The translations under genes were made by a program, and so were the position numbers. The notes below the pieces were generated by a model that had not been told where the DNA came from, made no database searches, and saw only the letters and a list, made by a program, of their open reading frames with translations. Shown in pieces: positions 51,547-59,675 of a stretch of DNA of 64,000 bases (positions are counted from its first letter, which is position 1; each line of letters starts with the position of its first letter). The stretch comes from Variovorax paradoxus (GTDB lineage: Bacteria; Pseudomonadota; Gammaproteobacteria; Burkholderiales; Burkholderiaceae_C), in contig NZ_JAGGNW010000011.1 of assembly GCF_018614875.1 (NCBI RefSeq), forward strand, positions 434,001 to 498,000, written 5' to 3'.

Positions 51547-52699
51547 AGGGCTGGAACAATGCGTATTTGGCGAGGGGGCCTATCCGTGAGTCGACGCCGC
51601 GGTAGTGCACCGTTGCATCGGCCGGGATCGGCACCTCTGCACCATACGCCTCGAAGCAGGAGATGCGCACGCGGTCGAGCGCCGGGTCGCGCCAGAAGCA
51701 TTCGAGCGCGACCATTTCGGCCCCGGTGGCACCGCCGACGCGCCACGACTGCTCGAGCACGCCCGAGCGCCGCGCGCCGTCCGCGCCCAGGCCCTGCGCC
51801 ACGTCGTAGTTCACGCGGGACGCAAAGAAGCCGGGGTAGCACTCGATCACCGCATGGTGATAGCGCCGTGCCTGGTCGATGGCCAGGCAAAGCGCCGGAG
51901 GCGGGCTGGTCATGGCCAGCAGCGCGTCGAAATTGCCGCGCACCAGCGTCAGGTCGGAGCCGCCATAGACGCTCTGGCCGGCGTTGTCGCGCGTCATCCG
52001 CTGGCGGCCGTAATAGCTCACGATCATGTGGTCGACCAGCACCTGCCCGACGCTGTAGGTTTCCGGGCCGGCGAGGTTCTCTTCCACCACCACGCCGTGG
52101 AGCGCGATCTCGCTTTCGTCCATGGCCGCGAGGCAGCGGTCCAGCGCCTCGGCATCGGCGGCCACGGTCTGGCCCCGCCCGCCGGTGGCGCATACCGGCT
52201 TGATGCGCACCGGGCCGCTTTCCAGCAGGCGGCGCCCGGCCCATCGCGCGTCCTCGAGCGAGAACGCGGAAAAGCCGTCGAGCACCGCATCCGACACGGC
52301 GGCGGAAAAGGCCGGCTCCCATCCCTCGGGGCAGAGGGCCGCCCTGCCCACCAGCGGGTGCGTGATGGCCTTGGTGGCGACGAACGGGTATGGAACCACG
52401 CCGCCGAACAGGTCGTGCAGCGTCGAGATGCCGAGCGAGCGCGCAAGCTGCGTGCTGGCGATGGTGTCGCTCGGCACGAAGTACAGCGGCGTGTTCTCGT
52501 GCGCGCGCGAGGCGTCGTATTCGCCCGCAAAGCGGAACTGCTTCAGCGCCGCGAGCCGCTGCGCGAAATTGCTGCGCGTGGCCCGTTCGTGATCGCTGCA
52601 GTAGGCCTGCGGGTCCGCGCTCCAGACCACGACGCTGCCGCCGGTGCTCTTGAGGACCGTGTCCACGAGGGCAACTCCCGAGCCGAAAGAAGTGTCCAT
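51527..52699 (-). CDS. DUF3182 family protein
   Basis: A 390-residue protein of the DUF3182 family. It looks like an ATP-grasp-type ligase: GPVRIKPVCATGGRGQTVA in the position of the nucleotide-binding lysine loop and GVVVEENLAGPETYSVGQVLV as the following strand. YPFVATKAITHPL is upstream. Reaction unknown. It is translated ahead of the alpha/beta hydrolase in an overlapping pair and preceded by a small ORF (52716-52796). Confidence 0.78.
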   Translation of the reverse strand: MDTSFGSGVALVDTVLKSTGGSVVVWSADPQAYCSDHERATRSNFAQRLAALKQFRFAGEYDASRAHENTPLYFVPSDTIASTQLARSLGISTLHDLFGGVVPYPFVATKAITHPLVGRAALCPEGWEPAFSAAVSDAVLDGFSAFSLEDARWAGRRLLESGPVRIKPVCATGGRGQTVAADAEALDRCLAAMDESEIALHGVVVEENLAGPETYSVGQVLVDHMIVSYYGRQRMTRDNAGQSVYGGSDLTLVRGNFDALLAMTSPPPALCLAIDQARRYHHAVIECYPGFFASRVNYDVAQGLGADGARRSGVLEQSWRVGGATGAEMVALECFWRDPALDRVRISCFEAYGAEVPIPADATVHYRGVDSRIGPLAKYALFQPYDSDTT

Positions 52700-52715
52700 G
52701 GGATGTGCCCCGCTG

Positions 52716-52796
52716 TCAGCGGTGCGCCTCCGGGCCGATGCCCGAGGAAGCGCTGAGGGCGATGACGAAGCGCCGGATAAAAGCGGAAGTGTTCAT
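52716..52796 (-). CDS. Small ORF with strong ribosome-binding site ahead of the DUF3182 gene
   Basis: A 26-codon ORF (begins MNTSAFIRRFVIAL, ends GPEAHR) whose ATG at 52796 has AAGGAG 8-9 bases upstream, better than the signal of the gene that follows 16 bases later. The sequence after the start resembles a short amphipathic or signal-like helix. It may be a leader that couples translation to the DUF3182 gene, or an unrelated small membrane peptide. Seen directly; coding status is not proven. Confidence 0.4.
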   Translation of the reverse strand: MNTSAFIRRFVIALSASSGIGPEAHR

Positions 52797-53094
52797 CGGA
52801 AGAGCTCCTTGCGAACGGTTGGCTGACTCCACGGTTGGCTGGGTGCACGGCGGCGATCCGTGCATGTCGATGAGGCCGGCTCCTACAGAAGGCCTTTCTG
52901 CACGGGCCTAGCTTTCCAATTCTTCTTTTCTTCTTCGCAGCAGCCGCCGTCCTCGCGCCGATGGTCGGGCAGCTTTCGGCCCGCCGGGGCGGGATAACGC
53001 GCGTCGTTGTGAAAGAGGCATCCTACGCGCCGAGCGCCAAACCATCCATCCCCCCGCAAGCGCATACTCTGTTGCGTCACAACCAAGGACGAAC
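52797..53094. other. 298-base spacer with the divergent start regions
   Basis: The region between the small ORF (minus) and the 66-residue hypothetical gene (plus) must hold both promoters. It contains an AT-richer segment (TTCCAATTCTTCTTTTCTTCTTCG at about 52913-52936, pyrimidine-rich) but no hairpin with T-run, and no clear operator palindrome. Confidence 0.4.
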
Positions 53095-53295
53095 ATGCCC
53101 GCTCCTTCTACCTGGGAGTCCCGCGCGCTCGCCAAGCTGTCGTGGGAGGCAGCCTGGGAACGGCTGGGCAATGCGCTGCAGCCGCCGGCCGGCTACCCGC
53201 CGGCAACGCCGGAGCAGCTGGTGGAATGCTTCCACGTCGCGCAAGCACGGCTCGACGAGCTGCGTGCAGCGTACGGCGTACCGGAAGACCGGTGA
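53095..53295 (+). CDS. Small hypothetical protein
   Basis: A 66-residue acidic protein (ESRALAKLSWEAAWERLGNAL, then QLVECFHVAQARLDELRAAYG) predicted to be mostly helical, without membrane segment. No recognised family. It is 7 bases upstream of the isochorismatase-family gene and probably co-transcribed. Confidence 0.6.
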   Translation: MPAPSTWESRALAKLSWEAAWERLGNALQPPAGYPPATPEQLVECFHVAQARLDELRAAYGVPEDR

Positions 53296-53302
53296 GCGTT
53301 TC

Positions 53303-53905
53303 ATGGCGGCCTCCCGCTCGCAGCCTCCCACTCTCGCACCCGCTCCCGCTGCCGGCCACACGGCCCTGCTGATCATCGACATGATCAGCTGCTGGGACTT
53401 TCCCGATGCGGACAAGCTGTTGCCCGGCGCGCACGCCATTGCGGGGCGCATTGCGGCGCTGAAGGCGCGCTGCACACGTGCGGGCGTGCCCGCGATCTAC
53501 GTCAACGACAACCGGGGACGCTGGCGCTCGGACTTTCCCAAGCTGGTGGAACTGTCGCTGGCCGCGGGAGGCGCCGGCGCCGAGATCACCTCGGCGCTTT
53601 TGCCCGAAGAGACGGACTACTTCGTGCTCAAGCCCAAGCAATCCGCATTCTTCGCGACGCCGCTCGAGCTGCTGCTCGCTTACCTCAAGGCGAAGCGGCT
53701 GATCGTGACCGGCGTGGCCAGCGACCAGTGCATCTGGGCCACCGTGGCCGACGCAGGAATGCGCGACCTGCAGGCCGTTGTTCCCCGCGACTGCGTCGCC
53801 GCGCAGACGAGCGTACGCAACCAGCGCTTCCTGCGCCAGGCGGAGGAAGCGCTGCGGGTCTCCACCACGCCCGGCTCGCGCATCCGCCTGCCCGCAAAGC
53901 GCTGA
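53303..53905 (+). CDS. Isochorismatase-family cysteine hydrolase
   Basis: A 200-residue protein with the cysteine-hydrolase fold of isochorismatases and nicotinamidases. The Asp-Lys-Cys triad is seen in LLIIDMISCWDFPD (Asp), YFVLKPKQSAFF (Lys) and GVASDQCIWATVADA (Cys). It hydrolyses an amide or vinyl ether of unknown identity. The ATG 53303 is chosen because the conserved TALLIIDMI strand begins about 20 residues in. It is convergent with the CBS gene, 2 bases apart. Confidence 0.88.
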   Translation: MAASRSQPPTLAPAPAAGHTALLIIDMISCWDFPDADKLLPGAHAIAGRIAALKARCTRAGVPAIYVNDNRGRWRSDFPKLVELSLAAGGAGAEITSALLPEETDYFVLKPKQSAFFATPLELLLAYLKAKRLIVTGVASDQCIWATVADAGMRDLQAVVPRDCVAAQTSVRNQRFLRQAEEALRVSTTPGSRIRLPAKR

Positions 53906-53907
53906 CC

Positions 53908-54387
53908 TCAAGCCTGGGAGGAACCTCCACCGGCGGCTCCGCTCGCCGCGGACTGCCCCGAACGGTCCGGCTCGGCCGGCTGGGAAATGCTGCTCAGCGT
54001 GTCGCCCGCCTTGCCGATGTCGCCCTTCGCCGCCGTGTCGCCCAGCGACAGCATGCCCACCAGCCGGCGGTCGCGGTCCACCACCGGCATGCGCCGTACC
54101 TGGTAGCCGGCCATCTCGTCCAGCACAGTCTCGACGTCGTCGCTCTCGCTGCACCACTTGACGTCCGTGGTCATCACCTCGGACAGCGAAGTGTTCAGCG
54201 GCCGCGTCTGCGCCACCACGCGAAGCACGATGTCGCGGTCGGTCACCATGCCCAAAAGCCGCTGGCCGTCGCACACGGGAATGGCGCCGATGTCCAGCTC
54301 GTCCATGGCCTGGGCCGCCAGCGCCACCGTGTCGGACGGCGACAGGGTTCGCACGCCGCGGGTCATCAGTTCGGATACGCGTGTCAT
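53908..54387 (-). CDS. CBS-domain pair protein
   Basis: A 159-residue protein made of two CBS domains: MTRGVRTLSPSDTVALAAQAMDELDIGAIPVCDGQRLLGMVTDRDIVLRV and EVMTTDVKWCSESDDVETVLDEMAGYQVRRMPVVDRDRRLVGMLSLGD. A Ser/Gly-rich tail follows from about residue 125. CBS pairs bind adenine nucleotides and sense energy or stress state. AAGGAAG lies 6 bases before the ATG at 54387. It lies beside the KGG-rich protein gene, as in many stress-induced groups. Confidence 0.88.
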   Translation of the reverse strand: MTRVSELMTRGVRTLSPSDTVALAAQAMDELDIGAIPVCDGQRLLGMVTDRDIVLRVVAQTRPLNTSLSEVMTTDVKWCSESDDVETVLDEMAGYQVRRMPVVDRDRRLVGMLSLGDTAAKGDIGKAGDTLSSISQPAEPDRSGQSAASGAAGGGSSQA

Positions 54388-54403
54388 TGCATGCTTCCTT
54401 GGT

Positions 54404-54718
54404 TCAGCCGCTGCGTCGCTCGGCGTTGCGCTTGCGGGTGGCGGCGCCCTTCTTGGCCGATGCCGAGCGTTCGGCGGCCGTCCGGGACGCTGCCGCCGCT
54501 CCGCCCTTGTGGCCACCGGTGCGCGAGGGCGCATGGTTCTCGGCCTTGCCGCGGCCACTGCCGCTCTTCTTGCCGCCGCCGGTCTCCGCGTTGACGGTGG
54601 CCCAGGCGCGCTTTTCGGCTTCGCCCTTGCCCACGCCGCGATGCTCGTAGCCTTCCTCGATGTGCTCGGCCTTGCGTTTCTGCTTGTCCGTATAGGACGA
54701 TTTGTCACCTCTGGGCAT
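54404..54718 (-). CDS. KGG-rich 'plasmid stabilization' family protein
   Basis: A 104-residue basic protein: MPRGDKSSYTDKQKRKAEHIEEGYEHRG, a central conserved block (GEAEKRAWATVNAETGGGKKSGSG) and an Ala/Lys/Arg-rich tail. It is of the small stress-protein family often labelled plasmid stabilization; no enzyme activity is known. Strong AGGAGA, 6 bases before ATG. Expected to be RNA- or DNA-binding by charge. Confidence 0.75.
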   Translation of the reverse strand: MPRGDKSSYTDKQKRKAEHIEEGYEHRGVGKGEAEKRAWATVNAETGGGKKSGSGRGKAENHAPSRTGGHKGGAAAASRTAAERSASAKKGAATRKRNAERRSG

Positions 54719-54939
54719 TGCTTTCTCCTGAAGGGTGAAGAGGCTTTTCATCCTGCGCGTTTCATCCTCTCCGCAGGTCGGAAGACACAGGACTTGTGCG
54801 TGGGAGCAGTCTGTCGGCCGAGCGGGGCGAGTGTGGGATTGCGCCGACGGTGCCTGCGGCCGATTGCACGACACGCGCAAGCGCGGAGCGCGCGGAACAT
54901 CGTGCAGCAGGTGGCCGCCCTCGCCGCCGAAGGGCACAT

Positions 54940-55419
54940 ATGAACCTGTCCGACTTGTTCTTCCCCGACCAGCCGCTGCTGGAGATGGTGATCCGCGGCA
55001 GCGCGATCTACTGGTTCCTGCTGGTCATCTTCCGGTTCGTGCTCCGGCGCGACATCGGCTCGATGAGCATGGCCGACCTGCTGTTCATCGTGCTCGTGGC
55101 CGACGCATCGAGCAGCGCGATGCAGGGCGAATACAAATCCATCACCAACGGCGTGGCCCTGCTGGGCACGCTGATCAGCTGGAACTACCTGCTCGACCTG
55201 CTCGCCTACCGCTACGACATGGTGGCCCGGCTTCTGGAGCCGCCGCCCGAGCCGTTGGTGCGGCACGGCAGGCTCGTGACGCGCACGCTCAGGAAAGAAC
55301 GCATCACCGTCGACGAGCTGATGGGAAAGCTGCGCGAAGAAGGCGTCGACGACCTCGGCGTGGTCCGCATCGCCCGGCTCGAGAGCGACGGCAAGGTCAG
55401 TGTCATCCGCAACGAATAG
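54940..55419 (+). CDS. DUF421/YetF-family membrane protein
   Basis: A 159-residue protein with three hydrophobic segments at the N-terminus (LLEMVIRGSAIYWFLLVIFRFVL, MADLLFIVLVADASSSA, GVALLGTLISWNYLLDLLAYR) and the YetF-like C-terminal domain (PPPEPLVRHGRLVTRTLRKERITVDELMGKLREEGVDDLGVVRIARLESDGKVSVI). Role unknown; YetF-family proteins are thought to respond to stress in the inner membrane. AAGGG lies about 5 bases before the ATG. Confidence 0.85.
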   Translation: MNLSDLFFPDQPLLEMVIRGSAIYWFLLVIFRFVLRRDIGSMSMADLLFIVLVADASSSAMQGEYKSITNGVALLGTLISWNYLLDLLAYRYDMVARLLEPPPEPLVRHGRLVTRTLRKERITVDELMGKLREEGVDDLGVVRIARLESDGKVSVIRNE

Positions 55420-55463
55420 ACGAACGCCGGCAGCAACCGGCAATCAATGCAATTGGAGCCCCG

Positions 55464-57245
55464 ATGAAGAAGACAGTCAGCGATTTCGTGGTCCAGCGCC
55501 TGCACGACTGGGGCGTGCGGCGCGTCTATGGCTACCCCGGCGACGGCATCAACGGCCTCATGGGCGCGCTCGACAGGGCCGACGGGGCCATCGAGTTCAT
55601 ACAAAGCCGGCATGAGGAGCTTGCCGCCTTCATGGCTTGCGCGCATGCCAAGTTCTCCGGCGAAGTGGGCGTCTGCCTGGCCACTTCGGGGCCGGGCGCG
55701 ATCCATCTGCTCAACGGCCTCTACGACGCGAAGCTCGACCACCAGCCGGTGGTTGCGATCGTCGGCCAGCAGCAGCGCAGCGCACTCGGCGGCGACTACC
55801 AGCAAGAGGTGGATCTGGTCTCGCTGTTCAAGGACGTGGCACACGAGTTCGTGCAGATGGCCACCAGCGCGGAGCAGGTTCGCCACCTGATCGACCGCGC
55901 GATGCGCATCGCGCGCGACCGCCGCGCCGTCACCTGCGTGATCTTTCCCAACGACGTGCAGGAGCTGCCCGCGGTGCCGGTGCCGCCGCGCGAACACGGT
56001 ACGGTGCACAGCGGCATCGGCAGCACGGCCAGCGCGGTGGTGCCGAACGCGGCAGCGCTGGGGCAGGCGGCGGACATCCTCAACGCGGGCGGCAAGGTGG
56101 CCATCCTGGCGGGCGCGGGCGCCTTGCACGCCACGGACGAGTTGATTCACGTGGCCGAGCGCCTTGGCGCGGGCATTGCCAAGGCCCTGCTCGGCAAGGC
56201 GGCGGTACCCGACGATCTGCCTTTTGTGACCGGCGCCATCGGCGTGCTCGGCACGCGGCCCAGCTCGCGCATGATGGAAGACTGCGACACCCTGCTGATG
56301 GTGGGCTCGTCGTTCCCGTACGCCGAATTCCTGCCGCCCGAGGGGCAGGCCCGCTGCGTCCAGATCGACACCGACGCCCGCGCCATCGGGCTGCGCTACC
56401 CCACGGAGCTGGGCCTCGTCGGCGACAGCCGCGCCACGCTCGCTGCCCTGCTCCCCTTGCTCGACAGCAAGGAACACGGCCCGTGGCGCCGCGGCATCGA
56501 GGCCGACGTGGAGCGGTGGTGGCGCGTGCTCGAGGCCCGCGCCCGCGTGGAAGCATCGCCGATCAATCCGCAGCGCGTGTTCTGGGAACTGTCTGCGCGC
56601 CTGCCCGAAGAGACGGTGCTCACCTGCGACAGCGGCACGGCCGCCAACTGGTTTGCGCGCGACGTCAAGCTGCGCCGCGGCATGAAGGCGAGCCTGTCCG
56701 GCGGCCTGGCCACCATGGGCCCCGCCATTCCCTATGCGATTGCGGCCAAGCTGGTCCATCCCGACCGGCCCGTGGTCGCGATGCTCGGCGACGGTGCCAT
56801 GCAGATGAACGGCCTGAACGCGCTCATCACCCTGGCGCGCATGTGGCGCGACTGGGCCGATCCGCGCCTCGTGGTCATGGTGCTCAACAACCGCGACCTC
56901 AACCTCGTGAGCTGGGAGCAGCGCGTGCTCGGCGGCGATCCGAAATTCAATGCTTCGCAGGAGCTGCCCGACTTTCCCTATGCGCGCTTCGCGGAAATGC
57001 TCGGCCTTGGGGCCCTGCGCATCGACACGCCGGAAGCCATCGGCCCGGCATGGGAGGCCGCCTTTGCGGCCGACCGCCCGATGCTGCTGGAAATGGTCAC
57101 CGATTCCGCCGTGCCGCCGCTGCCGCCTGACGTCTCGCTGGCGCAGGCCAAGGCGTATCTTTCGGCTCTCTGGCAGGGCGACCCCGAGGCGATGCGCACC
57201 CTCAAGGCCATCGTGCGGGAATACTGGGCCAGCGCGACCGCTTGA
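55464..57245 (+). CDS. Thiamine-pyrophosphate-dependent enzyme, pyruvate oxidase (PoxB)-like
   Basis: A 593-residue ThDP enzyme: catalytic Glu in RHEELAAFMACAHAKFSGEVGV, FAD-like region SRMMEDCDTLLMVGSSFPYAEFLPP, and the ThDP/Mg motif GDGAMQMNGLNALITLARMWRDW with MVLNNRDLN. It resembles pyruvate:quinone oxidoreductase, which makes acetate and CO2 from pyruvate and feeds electrons to quinone; a membrane-binding C-terminal helix is not obvious. GGAG lies 6 bases before ATG 55464. It is followed by convergent small genes. Confidence 0.85.
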   Translation: MKKTVSDFVVQRLHDWGVRRVYGYPGDGINGLMGALDRADGAIEFIQSRHEELAAFMACAHAKFSGEVGVCLATSGPGAIHLLNGLYDAKLDHQPVVAIVGQQQRSALGGDYQQEVDLVSLFKDVAHEFVQMATSAEQVRHLIDRAMRIARDRRAVTCVIFPNDVQELPAVPVPPREHGTVHSGIGSTASAVVPNAAALGQAADILNAGGKVAILAGAGALHATDELIHVAERLGAGIAKALLGKAAVPDDLPFVTGAIGVLGTRPSSRMMEDCDTLLMVGSSFPYAEFLPPEGQARCVQIDTDARAIGLRYPTELGLVGDSRATLAALLPLLDSKEHGPWRRGIEADVERWWRVLEARARVEASPINPQRVFWELSARLPEETVLTCDSGTAANWFARDVKLRRGMKASLSGGLATMGPAIPYAIAAKLVHPDRPVVAMLGDGAMQMNGLNALITLARMWRDWADPRLVVMVLNNRDLNLVSWEQRVLGGDPKFNASQELPDFPYARFAEMLGLGALRIDTPEAIGPAWEAAFAADRPMLLEMVTDSAVPPLPPDVSLAQAKAYLSALWQGDPEAMRTLKAIVREYWASATA

Positions 57246-57268
57246 GTCTTCTTTTTTCTGCTGCTACG

Positions 57269-57703
57269 CTACTGCCCGGTCTTGATGCCCGCCCGGGCCT
57301 TCGATTCTTCCTCGCTGGCGCGAGACAGGCATGCGGCCTTGTCGTCCGCTTGCCGATCGTTGCACTTCTCCCTGGCGACCTCGTAGTTCACCGCCACCCT
57401 CGTTTCGGCGAGCCTGCGGGCATTGGCGTCGCTGGGGCGGCGCTGCTGGTCGAGTTCAGCCAGCGCGATCTTCTCGCGGCCCCGGGCCTCCTTGATGCAA
57501 ACCGCCTTGGCGGCATCGACCTGCAACTCGCACTGGCCCAGCGCGACCTTCAGATTGGCGCCGATCCGTTCCTTGGCGGCGCCGTATTCGACGATGGTCG
57601 GATCGATCTCGGCCGGAAGCGGCGGCGAGGTTTGCGCACCCGCCGGAACCATGCCCGCCCACAGCAGCGCGATGGCGAACAACGCGTGAAGCTTTTTTTG
57701 CAT
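57269..57703 (-). CDS. Small exported protein, paralogue A (cysteine-containing, charged)
   Basis: A 144-residue exported protein with signal peptide MQKKLHALFAIALLWAGMVPAGAQ. The mature part (LKVALGQCELQVDAAKAVCIKEARGREKIALAELDQQRRPSDANARRLAETRVAVNYEVAREKC) is nearly co-linear with the divergent gene at 57958: both share KEKIA/REKIA, AELDQ, PSD-NAR, AE-V and A-EKC. Two pairs of cysteines are conserved. AGGAGA is 6 bases before ATG 57703. Function unknown. Confidence 0.78.
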   Translation of the reverse strand: MQKKLHALFAIALLWAGMVPAGAQTSPPLPAEIDPTIVEYGAAKERIGANLKVALGQCELQVDAAKAVCIKEARGREKIALAELDQQRRPSDANARRLAETRVAVNYEVAREKCNDRQADDKAACLSRASEEESKARAGIKTGQ

Positions 57704-57757
57704 GGCGATCTCCTGTACGTTCGCGTTCAGGCAGTGTGCGCGCCGCGTCTGCCGCGC

Positions 57758-57767
57758 CGGTAGGACG
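57758..57767 (-). promoter_or_regulatory. CGTCCTACCG box of paralogue A
   Basis: On the minus strand CGTCCTACCG is followed by GCGCGGC and lies 54 bases before the start of the gene at 57703. The identical 10-mer, in the same orientation relative to its gene, precedes the divergent paralogue (57864). Confidence 0.5.
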
Positions 57768-57863
57768 TGCGCCCACACCGGCCGGGGGCGCCGCCGACGC
57801 GTTGCTTCCCCCATGTCGCGCCCATCGCAAGCGTCAGCATGTGCTTACGGCCGCTCCGCAGGG

Positions 57864-57873
57864 CGTCCTACCG
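57864..57873 (+). promoter_or_regulatory. CGTCCTACCG box of paralogue B
   Basis: CGTCCTACCG followed by ATGCGGC, 84 bases before the start of the gene at 57958. Match of ten bases with the box at 57758, then a second five-base match (GCGGC) at the same distance. Probably part of a shared promoter element. Confidence 0.5.
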
Positions 57874-57957
57874 ATGCGGCGGCGCCGACTTCTATATTCA
57901 GTCGGACGCCGGATCTTCCCCCTGCAAGAAAAACCACCGGCGTCAAGGAGCCCAACC

Positions 57958-58389
57958 ATGAAGAAACTGCTATTGATGTGCGCCGCGGCCTCCTGCCTGG
58001 CCGTTGTTCAGGTGCATGCGCAAGTGAACCCGCCCCCGGCGGCGGCGGTCGATCCGGCCGTGGCCGAGTTCAAGGCCGCGCGCGACAAGATTTCGGCCGA
58101 CTACAAGGCCGACAAGGCGGCCTGCGATGCCATGAAGGACAACGCCAAGGACGTCTGCATGGAAGAAGCCAAGGGCAAGGAAAAGATTGCCAAGGCCGAA
58201 CTCGACCAGAAGCAGAAGCCCAGCGACAGCAATGCCCGCAAGGTCGCCGAAGCCAAGGTGGAAGTCGCCTACAGCATCGCCAAGGAAAAGTGCGACGACC
58301 AGAAGGGCGATGCCAAGAATGCCTGCGTGAAGGAAGCCAAGGCCCAGGAGGCCAAGGGCAAGGCCGACATCAAGGCAATGAAGAAGTAA
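57958..58389 (+). CDS. Small exported protein, paralogue B (Lys-rich)
   Basis: A 143-residue exported protein with signal peptide (MKKLLLMCAAASCLAVVQVHAQ). The mature part is highly charged and helical (FKAARDKISADYKADKAACDAMKDNAKDVCMEEAKGKEKIAKAELDQKQKPSDSNARKVAEAKVEVAYSIAKEKCDD), co-linear with the protein encoded at 57269. It is richer in Lys than its paralogue (Arg). AAGGAG lies before the ATG. Its TAA stop shares a base with the ATG of the next gene (TAATG). Confidence 0.8.
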   Translation: MKKLLLMCAAASCLAVVQVHAQVNPPPAAAVDPAVAEFKAARDKISADYKADKAACDAMKDNAKDVCMEEAKGKEKIAKAELDQKQKPSDSNARKVAEAKVEVAYSIAKEKCDDQKGDAKNACVKEAKAQEAKGKADIKAMKK

Positions 58390-58688
58390 TGACGGGCAGC
58401 ACCCGGCGCCCCAAACACGAAGCGGTGAAGTCCTTGCAGACGCTCGCCATTTCCGAAGCCCTGCGCGCCCATCTGTCGGCCGACAACCTCCTGGCCATCA
58501 ATTCGCATGGCCAGGAGGTTCTTCACGGCCTCGACTTCGCGGAATCTCAGCTTCTGGTGGAATGCAGCGAGCAACCGCCCGCGGATGCATCCATGCAGGA
58601 GCAATGCGCCAGGCTCGTCATCAAGCACGAGCGGGCCCGGTTGCGCATCGCCACGGTCGACGACGAACGCACCGCGGCCAAATACTAG
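58389..58688 (+). CDS. Small hypothetical protein coupled to paralogue B
   Basis: A 99-residue soluble protein starting at the ATG of TAATG, so its translation is coupled to the preceding gene. Helical (VKSLQTLAISEALRAHLSADNLLA) with a Glu-rich middle (FAESQLLVECSEQPPADASMQEQCARLVIKHERARLRIATV). No recognised family. The stop codon sits in a short hairpin (CTAGGA-AGCC-TCCTAG, 58685-58700) that may end the transcript, though no T-run follows. Confidence 0.65.
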   Translation: MTGSTRRPKHEAVKSLQTLAISEALRAHLSADNLLAINSHGQEVLHGLDFAESQLLVECSEQPPADASMQEQCARLVIKHERARLRIATVDDERTAAKY

Positions 58689-58712
58689 GAAGCCTCCTAG
58701 AGCCGCACCCGT

Positions 58713-59597
58713 TCAGCGCAGCGTCACAAGGTACGCGGCAATGTCGCGCGCGTCCTGCTCGGTCACGCCCATCTCCGGCATCGCCGTGAGCGGATCGACC
58801 TCGTGCGTACGGCGCAGCCAGCGCACCATGTTGTCCGGTGTATTGGCGAGCTTTCCCGCGATCAGCGAGCGGCCTCCGATGCCCGTGAGCGGAGGCCCGA
58901 CGTTCGGGGACGAGCTGGTAATGCCGGGGATCGTGTGGCACGCGTTGCAGGCGTACTGGTGCAGCGCGCGCATGCCGCGCCGGACGTCGCCCGCCTGGAG
59001 CGGCGCCGCGTTGGCTTGCGGCGCGGTTGCCGGCCCGCATGAGGGCCCTGCCGGCGCGCCCTGCGCACCCGTCGGCTCCACGCGCGTCGCTTCGGCATAT
59101 TGCTGCGGCGTGAGGTCGGGCAGGCGCGCCAGGAAGGCCACCACGGACCACAGGTCGTCCTCGGACAACCTGAACTCCCACGCCGGCATGCCGCTCATCC
59201 GGATGCCGTGCCTGGTCACCCAATACAGTTCGCGCGGCTTCCAGTGGTGCCGCGCGTCCACCAACGGCCCCGGCAGGGGCTGCATGCTCTTTCCGATGTC
59301 GCCCTGGGCCACGCCCGGCGCGCCATGGCACTGCACGCACTTGTCCCGAAAACAGGCCGCCCCGCGCATCACCAGCCGTTCGTCGTCCAGCCGCGGCGGC
59401 TCGATGTTGCGGGCGCGCATCCTGACCGACTGGTGCATGGCGGTTTCCAGCAGCGAATAGACCGGCTGGAAATGCTGCTCCGTGGCCGCCACGTTGTAGA
59501 GGCCGCCATACACCACCAGCGCGCCCGCCGCCGCGCCCGCGACCGCCAGCGCAGCAATGGTGAGTAGAACGGTCTTGGGTGCACCCATCGGCAGCAT
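58713..59597 (-). CDS. Di-haem c-type cytochrome, membrane anchored
   Basis: A 294-residue protein with an N-terminal hydrophobic segment (TVLLTIAALAVAGAAAGALVVYG) and two CXXCH sites: KCVQCHGAPG (about residue 86) and ACNACHTIPG (about residue 217), each followed by a Met that can serve as the second ligand. It belongs to the group of tetra-/dihaem oxidase-linked cytochromes and is convergent or antiparallel to the cytochrome oxidase genes. Likely electron carrier at the periplasmic face. Start ATG 59597 or 59588. Confidence 0.88.
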   Translation of the reverse strand: MLPMGAPKTVLLTIAALAVAGAAAGALVVYGGLYNVAATEQHFQPVYSLLETAMHQSVRMRARNIEPPRLDDERLVMRGAACFRDKCVQCHGAPGVAQGDIGKSMQPLPGPLVDARHHWKPRELYWVTRHGIRMSGMPAWEFRLSEDDLWSVVAFLARLPDLTPQQYAEATRVEPTGAQGAPAGPSCGPATAPQANAAPLQAGDVRRGMRALHQYACNACHTIPGITSSSPNVGPPLTGIGGRSLIAGKLANTPDNMVRWLRRTHEVDPLTAMPEMGVTEQDARDIAAYLVTLR

Positions 59598-59675
59598 TCA
59601 ATTGGCGGCATTGTCCGACGCGCACCGGCGCCGCCGTGTCGGCGCAAGCCGCATTCCAATCCGCAGAATCGCGGC

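Noticed and set aside
52705..52911. Plus-strand ORF of 68 codons in the spacer
   Set aside because: No Shine-Dalgarno sequence and low-quality composition; the minus-strand small ORF with AAGGAG is the better candidate.
58685..58700. CTAGGA-AGCC-TCCTAG as a terminator
   Set aside because: Only a 6-base stem and no T-run; mentioned with the gene but not listed as a terminator.
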